DNA from: an uncultured Asticcacaulis sp.
GTDB taxonomy: Bacteria; Pseudomonadota; Alphaproteobacteria; Caulobacterales; Caulobacteraceae
NCBI GenBank assembly: GCA_946482045.1
Contig: CAMLPZ010000252.1
Location: 1 to 6,296, forward strand
Length of the DNA: 6,296 bases
Direction: 5' to 3'
A program made the translations under genes and the position numbers. The notes below the pieces were generated by a model that was given only the letters and a program-made list of their open reading frames with translations, searched no databases and was not told where the DNA came from. Shown piece by piece: positions 1 through 3,953 of this stretch (the first letter of the stretch is position 1; each line of letters starts with the position of its first letter).

Positions 1-49
1 CTCGGCATAAGGCGCGCCTTGCCAGTCGCATTGTCGGCTGGAGCGGTTG

Positions 50-125
50 GCCGGCTTAGCTCAGTTGGTAGAGCAGTTGTTTTGTAAACATCAGGTCACG
101 GGTTCGAATCCTGTAGCCGGCACCA
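50..125 (+). tRNA. tRNA-Thr, anticodon UGU, CCA encoded
   Basis: The cloverleaf folds completely. The 7-bp acceptor stem pairs 50-56 with 115-121, the D stem GCTC/GAGC is at 59-62 and 71-74, and the T loop TTCGAAT is at 103-109. Discriminator A is at 122 and the encoded CCA at 123-125. The anticodon loop TTTGTAA (81-87) carries TGT at 83-85, which reads ACA threonine codons. The anticodon stem (76-80 with 88-92) has a U-U mismatch at its second pair (77/91), otherwise normal pairing. The TTCGAAT-type T arm and intact acceptor argue for a functional gene. No clear promoter can be seen in the 49 bases upstream, so it may be transcribed from outside the window. Confidence 0.97.
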
Positions 126-239
126 TCCCAAACATTCCCCTCTGCCGATTATCGCGCGTCCGACTGGCTCCCCGAAGCCCCGGCCCTACTCCAATTCCGT
201 GAAAATACGCCGCGCCGGGACAAAGCGAGACGTAACGCA

Positions 240-266
240 TTGACTCAGCGCACCGATATAGAAAAT
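240..266 (+). promoter_or_regulatory. Possible sigma-70 promoter of the SPFH operon
   Basis: A TTGACT hexamer (240-245, 5 of 6 to TTGACA) is followed after 15 bases by GAAAAT (261-266, 4 of 6 to TATAAT) inside an AT-rich patch. Transcription would begin near 273, leaving a short leader that contains the ribosome binding site of the next gene. The spacer is short, so this is a guess from consensus. The rest of 126-239 shows nothing else I can support. Confidence 0.3.
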
Positions 267-294
267 CTCGCGGTCTTAAAGAGAGGGGCATTTC

Positions 295-1269
295 ATGGCC
301 GAAATCAGACACTACCCGTTCGTACGGCATTTGCGTGCCGACGCTTCCTCCCATGTCATCAGGTTCTCGAGCGGTCGAAAGACTGCGAGCGGGCGCGGCC
401 TTACCTTTTACTTCCTGCCCGATCGGACCTCGGTGGCGGAAATCGCCGTCGATGACCGCGACCTGACCTATATCTTCACCGGACGCTCCAAGGATTACCA
501 GGTGCTCAATGCTCAGGGCACGATGACCTGGCGCGTGGAAAATCCCGAACAGCTTGCCGATCGGGTTGACTTCAACATTGATCTGAAAACGGGCCTCCTG
601 CGCGGCGAACCGAGACAGCAGATCGAAACCTTACTGACCGGTCTGGCCCAGCAGGCTTCGGTGCAGTATTTCGCCGAACGCACGGTTGCTTCGGCATTGG
701 AGGCCGGCGTCAAGCCTTTGCAGGAACGCATTGGTTCGGATCTGACCGCCTCACCCTTGTTGTCAGAGATGGGCCTTCGGGTGATCGCGGTGCGCGTCAC
801 AGCGGTCACGCCAAGCGCGGATCTGGAAAAGGCGTTGCAAACGCCGACGTTCGAACAGCTCTTGCAGAAGGCCGATGAGGCCACGTTCGCACGCCGCGCA
901 CTTGCGGTCGATAAAGAGCGGGCGATTGCGGAAAATGAACTGGCTAATCAAATTGAGCTTGCCCGCAGGCAAATGCAGTTGATTGCCGAAGAGTCTGCAA
1001 ATGCCCAAGCCGAAGCGGAAGCTGACGCGAAGGCAATGAAGGTAAAGGCCGACGCCGAGGCCAATCGCATCACCACGATCGGCGCGGCCAATGCTGATGC
1101 TGAACGGGCAATGCTGGGCTCCTATAAGGAGTTGTCGCCGGACGCCATGTTGGCTCTGGCAGCGCGGGAATTCGCGACCAAGCTCAACAGCATCGAAAAC
1201 CTCAACATCACGCCGGATCTGCTTGCCACGGTTGTCGGAGAATTCAAAAAGGCTAAAGGCGCTGAATGA
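295..1269 (+). CDS. SPFH/band-7 (prohibitin homology) domain protein
   Basis: This is a 324-residue SPFH-superfamily protein; such proteins build oligomeric rings or scaffolds at membranes and partner with effectors or proteases. The N-terminal beta-rich part (about 20-100) holds segments typical of the family, such as SKDYQVLNAQGTMTWRVENP (65-84) and the nearby RVDFNIDLKTG (90-100). The SPFH core continues to about 180. Residues about 195-275 are an alanine- and glutamate-rich helix (repeated ADAEA-like heptads) expected to form a coiled coil, followed by a helical tail. No signal peptide or membrane segment is visible, unlike flotillin or HflK, so membrane contact would be peripheral. The ATG is preceded by GAGAGGGG (281-288) with 6 bases of spacing, which fixes the start. 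The stop overlaps the next start (ATGA at 1266-1269). The family assignment is firm; the exact role is unknown. Confidence 0.88.
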   Translation: MAEIRHYPFVRHLRADASSHVIRFSSGRKTASGRGLTFYFLPDRTSVAEIAVDDRDLTYIFTGRSKDYQVLNAQGTMTWRVENPEQLADRVDFNIDLKTGLLRGEPRQQIETLLTGLAQQASVQYFAERTVASALEAGVKPLQERIGSDLTASPLLSEMGLRVIAVRVTAVTPSADLEKALQTPTFEQLLQKADEATFARRALAVDKERAIAENELANQIELARRQMQLIAEESANAQAEAEADAKAMKVKADAEANRITTIGAANADAERAMLGSYKELSPDAMLALAAREFATKLNSIENLNITPDLLATVVGEFKKAKGAE

Positions 1270-2171
1270 GTACCTTGACGCCCAGAGTGGTCCTGGTGAC
1301 GCGTGAGAGCGATTACGAATGGCTCCTCGCCCACCACGCCACGCGCGGGCAGACAGCGTTCTTCCTTGAGCAACGCGGTCAAAAACTGGCTCAGGTTGAA
1401 GCCCGCCACGAAAGACTGAAGCAGGCGCTGTTCAATGTTCGCTCGGCTATTCCGGCTGAATGGCGGACAGCGCAGGTCAAGCGGGGCGATCTCGATCGTT
1501 TCCTGTTTGCCAGCGAAGACATCATCGTCGCCGTTGGCCAGGATGGGCTGGTCGCCAATGTCGCCAAATATCTGAATAGTCAGCCCGTCATCGGGGTCAA
1601 CCCGGAACCGGATATAAACGCCGGCGTGCTGGTGCCTTTTCGCGAAGACAATATTGCCCGGGTACTGCGGGCAGCCCCTCAAGGCGACTGGCCGACCGAA
1701 TTGCGCACTATGGTCCTGGCGTCGATGGATGACGGGCGGCGTCTGCTTGGCCTCAATGAAATCTTCATCGGCCACGCCAGCCATCAGTCGGCAAGGTACG
1801 AAATCAGGTTTGACGGTGCGCATGAAAACCACTCGTCAAGCGGCATTATTGTAACGACCGGGACCGGCGCCACCGGCTGGGCCAGGTCGATCCGGCAACA
1901 GTCGCGGATGGTCCATACCGAAGCGCCTGCGCCGACGGATCAGGTGCTGGAATTTCTGGTGCGGGAGGCCTGGCCGAGCCGTTTTACGCAGGCGGAACTG
2001 GTGGACGGCCTGATACGCGGATCCAGGGCTCTGCGGATCACGTCCCGCATGAACGATGGCGGCGTTGTCTTCGCCGACGGCATGGAAAGCGACCGCCTTG
2101 CCTTCGGCTGGGGCCAAGGTCTTGAAATCAAGGTCGCAGATCGAAAACTAAAGCTCCTCAAGGCGTTGTGA
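1266..2171 (+). CDS. Divergent NAD kinase-fold protein (ATP-NAD kinase-like)
   Basis: This is a 301-residue protein with the landmarks of the NAD kinase/diacylglycerol kinase fold. IIVAVGQDGLVANVAKYL (86-103) sits where NAD kinases have GGDG, with the aspartate (D93) kept and the second glycine replaced by Q92. VIGVNPEP (108-115) matches the conserved GxN loop, and LNEIFIG (163-169) matches the NE motif that binds the nicotinamide ribose. GIIVTTGTGATGW (193-205) replaces the usual STPTGSTAY loop, and GGVVFADGMESD (265-276) resembles the C-terminal DG motif. Residues about 35-80 form a charged helical N-terminal extension. The start overlaps the upstream stop by ATGA, with AAAGG (1256-1260) as a likely ribosome binding site, so translation is probably coupled to the SPFH gene. 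Phosphorylation of NAD or NADH is plausible, but the altered loop means that substrate and activity are uncertain. It is unlikely to be the housekeeping enzyme. Confidence 0.82.
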   Translation: MSTLTPRVVLVTRESDYEWLLAHHATRGQTAFFLEQRGQKLAQVEARHERLKQALFNVRSAIPAEWRTAQVKRGDLDRFLFASEDIIVAVGQDGLVANVAKYLNSQPVIGVNPEPDINAGVLVPFREDNIARVLRAAPQGDWPTELRTMVLASMDDGRRLLGLNEIFIGHASHQSARYEIRFDGAHENHSSSGIIVTTGTGATGWARSIRQQSRMVHTEAPAPTDQVLEFLVREAWPSRFTQAELVDGLIRGSRALRITSRMNDGGVVFADGMESDRLAFGWGQGLEIKVADRKLKLLKAL

Positions 2172-2181
2172 CGCGCCTCCT

Positions 2182-2201
2182 AACACATCTGGTGTTTCTT
2201 T
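2182..2201 (+). terminator. Weak intrinsic terminator after the SPFH/NAD-kinase operon
   Basis: An AACAC/GTGTT stem (2182-2186 with 2192-2196) with a 5-base loop is followed by TCTTT, 11 bases beyond the operon's last stop. The stem is short and AT-rich, so termination would be partial. The stronger hairpin at 2252-2279 could act as a backup on this strand because it is followed by TTCTTGTTT. Confidence 0.35.
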
Positions 2202-2247
2202 GATTGGAACCCTGGACTACCGTCTAAGACGAAATGCAGGACATAAC

Positions 2248-2279
2248 AAAAAAGCCCACGGCGTTTCCACCGAAGGCTT
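2248..2279 (-). terminator. Intrinsic terminator of the 40-residue gene, possibly bidirectional
   Basis: Read on the - strand, AAGCC pairs with GGCTT (2275-2279 with 2252-2256), an inner CGG/CCG pair (2270-2272 with 2259-2261) continues the stem, and a run of six T follows directly (complement of 2248-2253). It lies 34 bases past the stop of the - strand 40-codon gene and matches a classic Rho-independent terminator. On the + strand the tail is the poorer TTCTTGTTT, so it may also stop read-through from the NAD-kinase-like gene between these convergent units. Confidence 0.68.
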
Positions 2280-2313
2280 CTTGTTTGGATGAGCAAATTT
2301 GCTTTCGACGCGC

Positions 2314-2436
2314 TTACTCGAAAGGCGAAACGACAAGGGCAGCGGGAAGCAGCAACAAAAACATCGGGGCAGCCACAATACAGCCTAAAATCAGAAAAAG
2401 TCCGTTTGGCTTAGCAGGCGTCGAACGCGTATTCAT
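2314..2436 (-). CDS. 40-residue single-pass hydrophobic membrane peptide
   Basis: The ATG at 2436-2434 opens 40 codons ending in TAA. It is preceded on the - strand by GGAGAG (about 6 bases before the ATG), a good Shine-Dalgarno site. The product starts with a polar, basic segment MNTRSTPAKPNG (1-12), followed by an almost unbroken hydrophobic stretch (13-36, including FLILGCIVAAPMFLLLLP at 14-31) and a short SPFE end. This fits one membrane helix with the N-terminus in the cytoplasm by the positive-inside rule. A good intrinsic terminator follows on the same strand, so it looks like a complete small transcription unit. I do not recognise the family. It could be a host small membrane protein, a prophage accessory gene such as a lysis or exclusion peptide, or a hydrophobic type I toxin; the sequence does not decide. 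The longer + strand reading frame across the same bases lacks a ribosome binding site. Confidence 0.6.
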   Translation of the reverse strand: MNTRSTPAKPNGLFLILGCIVAAPMFLLLLPAALVVSPFE

Positions 2437-2479
2437 CTTACTCTCCGCGACAAGATCAAGTGTCCTTTAGTCATTCAAT

Positions 2480-2507
2480 ATGGTAAATGCAGTATTAATG
2501 AGGGCAA
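2480..2507 (-). promoter_or_regulatory. Possible promoter of the 40-residue gene
   Basis: On the - strand TTGCCC (2507-2502, 4 of 6) and TACCAT (2485-2480, 4 of 6) are separated by 16 bases in an AT-rich patch, 44 bases ahead of the 40-codon gene's start. The match is weak and is offered because that gene otherwise has no visible promoter. Confidence 0.25.
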
Positions 2508-2541
2508 TTTGCGGCTTAAGCGAGGCAAGCCCAAACGTGAG

Positions 2542-2585
2542 ACCGGAAGGGAACGAAGCTCCCCACCGGTAATTACATGGCCGGT
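2542..2585. other. Pair of mutually exclusive hairpins
   Basis: A two-step stem pairs 2542-2546 with 2566-2570 (ACCGG/CCGGT) and 2549-2552 with 2560-2563 (GGGA/TCCC), closing a 7-base loop. A second copy of CCGGT at 2581-2585 can instead pair with ACCGG at 2565-2569, which destroys the first stem. No T-run follows on either strand, so neither is an ordinary intrinsic terminator. The arrangement resembles an attenuator or structured RNA, or an end structure of the phage late transcript. Confidence 0.45.
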
Positions 2586-2586
2586 A

Positions 2587-2610
2587 GCCCTATCAATGGC
2601 TTGATACGGC
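2587..2610. other. Hairpin / inverted repeat just past the phage lysis cassette
   Basis: TATCAA (2591-2596) and TTGATA (2601-2606) are a perfect inverted repeat around TGGC, extended beyond one C-C mismatch by GCC (2587-2589) and GGC (2608-2610). It begins 4 bases after the stop of the last - strand phage gene (2615). It lacks a T-run, so it may protect a transcript end, act as a Rho-linked terminator, or be a protein-binding operator. Confidence 0.45.
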
Positions 2611-2614
2611 AGCA

Positions 2615-2941
2615 TCAATCCTTATCGACCTTCTGGTCGAGTTTATCGAACACCTTCTCAAACTTGGCCGACATGTTGCGGCCCAGTTCGTCGATCTTGC
2701 GTTCGGTGTTCTGCTGATAGTTCTCGACCTGGCTTTGCGTGTTCTCGTCAAACTTGGCCAGGGCCGTAACGGAGCTCGTCAGCTTGTCGTTGAAATGGTC
2801 GATGCGCTCATTGGCGAGGTTGATGCGCCCTTCCTGGCGCATGGCCCAGATGATCACCCCCGCCCAGGTGACGAGCACGCTAAACCCCACGGCGATGAGC
2901 GATACGATAACGGCGGGCGTCAGGCCGGACATGGTGCTCAT
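2615..2941 (-). CDS. Small membrane-anchored coiled-coil protein of the lysis cassette
   Basis: The product has 108 residues. One hydrophobic helix at about 9-34 is followed by a long polar, charged helix (about 35-108) with heptad-like spacing, ending in a lysine/aspartate-rich segment (FDKLDQKVDKD, 98-108). The start chosen is the ATG at 2941-2939: it overlaps the holin stop as ATGA and has GGAAGGGGG immediately upstream. The frame stays open far upstream, but that part is only a shadow of the holin gene. A second Met at position 4 is possible. Position last in the cassette and the shape (membrane anchor plus coiled coil) suggest a lysis accessory or spanin-like role. However, basic residues follow the helix (MRQEGR, 34-39), which by the positive-inside rule favours a cytoplasmic C-terminus, against a classical inner-membrane spanin. 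I do not recognise the family. Confidence 0.75.
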   Translation of the reverse strand: MSTMSGLTPAVIVSLIAVGFSVLVTWAGVIIWAMRQEGRINLANERIDHFNDKLTSSVTALAKFDENTQSQVENYQQNTERKIDELGRNMSAKFEKVFDKLDQKVDKD

Positions 2942-3471
2942 GCCCCCTTCCCTGCCGTCTTCAAGCTTCCCTGGGCAAGCAAATTCGTCTTCGCCTGGCC
3001 GCCCGAGGTCGAGCCGAACCAGAAGTTCAAAACTTGAGTGAACGCGGTCCCCAGCGCCCCCAGCATCAGCCACGCCGCCTGATCCGTTCCGGTCGTCCGC
3101 GCCCACCCCGACAGCACAAGAAACAGGGCCGCGAAGAAGCCCGTCACCACAAACGCCGATAGCGTCATCTGCGGCCAATGGTTGACGCGGAACAGCTCGC
3201 GCGCATTGCCGCGATCCCGCATCTCCAGCTCGAAGACATTGACGCCCAGTTGCGCCATCCGCGCCTTGAAGTCGAACTCGGCAGTCTTGACCGCCGCCAG
3301 CACCTCGGGCGACGCGCCGACAATGGCATTGGCTAACTCGTCGTCGGACGCGCCGTCCTTCCCCAGCACGGCCTTGGAGATGGCCGTCACCGCAGCCCGA
3401 GCCAACGGTCCGCCGAGCCCTGCGGTGATCGTCGGCGCCACGCTTTTCAGTATGTTTTTCCAATCTGACAT
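2938..3471 (-). CDS. Phage holin, GTA-type three-membrane-segment family
   Basis: This 177-residue protein resembles the 'holin of 3TMs, for gene-transfer release' family. Such proteins form lesions in the inner membrane at a set time so that the endolysin can reach peptidoglycan. The N-terminal hydrophobic/amphipathic segment (about 11-36) is followed by a polar helical middle with AEFDFKARM (64-72) and ELEMRDRGNARELF (81-94). Two clear membrane helices lie at about 102-121 and 132-152. The second runs into NFWFGSTSGGQAKT (149-162), which matches the aromatic-FGSS-x-G-x-x-KT signature at the end of this family. The start at 3471-3469 overlaps the endolysin stop (TGATG) and has GAGGG just upstream. 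An upstream in-frame Met would add 20 arginine-rich residues inside the endolysin gene and is less likely. The stop overlaps the next start (ATGA). Confidence 0.85.
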   Translation of the reverse strand: MSDWKNILKSVAPTITAGLGGPLARAAVTAISKAVLGKDGASDDELANAIVGASPEVLAAVKTAEFDFKARMAQLGVNVFELEMRDRGNARELFRVNHWPQMTLSAFVVTGFFAALFLVLSGWARTTGTDQAAWLMLGALGTAFTQVLNFWFGSTSGGQAKTNLLAQGSLKTAGKGA

Positions 3472-3938
3472 CACGCCCTCATCAGGTTTTCGGCGATGCG
3501 CTGCGCCCAGCCGCGCCCGAATGCCGGCCATTCGGCCAGGTTGTTCAGGAAATCCAGCCTGTGCCCGTTGAACCGCGCCTTCAGCCCTTCCGGGTCCGCA
3601 TCGCGCAATGCCTTCAAAGTCACCGGGCCGATCTCGCCGTCGTCCTCGACTTCGGCCGCCAGTTGCAGCAGGCGCACCGCGCGGCTGAGGCCCGAATTAA
3701 CCGCCGTATCGAACAGATCGAAACGCATCGCTTCCGGCACGCGCTCGCAGCCTGAGCGGATCCAGTAGTCGCGATAATAGATGGCCCGCGCCCGCTCGAT
3801 CGTCAGACCACGAATATCCTCAAAGGGATAGGCGCGTTTGCTGATACCGAACTTCGTCTCACCGCCGAGGTCACGCGGGTCATACACATAGCCGCCTTCG
3901 TGGCCGATCAGGATCCTGAACGCCTCATCGAATGTCAT
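3471..3938 (-). CDS. Phage endolysin, GH108 lysozyme with C-terminal peptidoglycan-binding domain
   Basis: This 155-residue enzyme matches the GH108 (ZliS-like) N-acetylmuramidase family and would cleave the glycan backbone of peptidoglycan at host lysis. The family signature is clear: HEGGYVYDPRDLGGETKFGI (13-32), in which E14 of HEGGY is the expected catalytic acid. YYRDYW (54-59) and FDTAVNSG (76-83) are further conserved segments. The C-terminal part from about 90 fits the type 3 peptidoglycan-binding domain, with DDGEIGPVTLKAL (99-111) and FGRGWAQRI (140-148). The length is slightly shorter than many members, but both parts are present. There is no signal peptide or signal-anchor, so release depends on the adjacent holin. 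The ATG at 3938 has AAGGAA about 8 bases upstream, which overlaps the tandem stop of the tail fibre gene. Confidence 0.9.
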   Translation of the reverse strand: MTFDEAFRILIGHEGGYVYDPRDLGGETKFGISKRAYPFEDIRGLTIERARAIYYRDYWIRSGCERVPEAMRFDLFDTAVNSGLSRAVRLLQLAAEVEDDGEIGPVTLKALRDADPEGLKARFNGHRLDFLNNLAEWPAFGRGWAQRIAENLMRA

Positions 3939-3953
3939 TGTCTTGGTTCCTTA

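Noticed and set aside
9..20. 12-bp palindrome AAGGCGCGCCTT upstream of the tRNA
   Set aside because: It is a perfect palindrome, but too near the window edge to judge, has no loop, and short GC-rich palindromes are common at this base composition.
91..354. 87-codon - strand frame ending in ATGFEPVT
   Set aside because: This ending is the well-known artefact of translating the antisense of a tRNA T arm; there is no ribosome binding site and the frame overlaps the tRNA and the SPFH gene start.
2234..2470. 78-codon + strand frame in the intergenic region
   Set aside because: It starts immediately before the terminator hairpin, has no convincing Shine-Dalgarno site and lies antisense to the better-supported 40-codon gene.
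2433..2474. 13-residue - strand frame whose TGA overlaps the start of the 40-codon gene
   Set aside because: It could be a leader peptide, but no ribosome binding site precedes it and an overlap of this kind is easily due to chance.
2172..2614. Attachment-site repeat matching the tRNA-Thr 3' end
   Set aside because: I scanned by eye for the T-arm and acceptor sequence and found only short CCGGT-type matches, too short to support a att core.
2942..3463. Upstream extension of the last lysis gene to a 282-codon frame
   Set aside because: The added part is the frameshifted shadow of the holin gene (Arg/Gly-rich, no motif); the internal ATG with GGAAGGGGG and an ATGA overlap is the better start.
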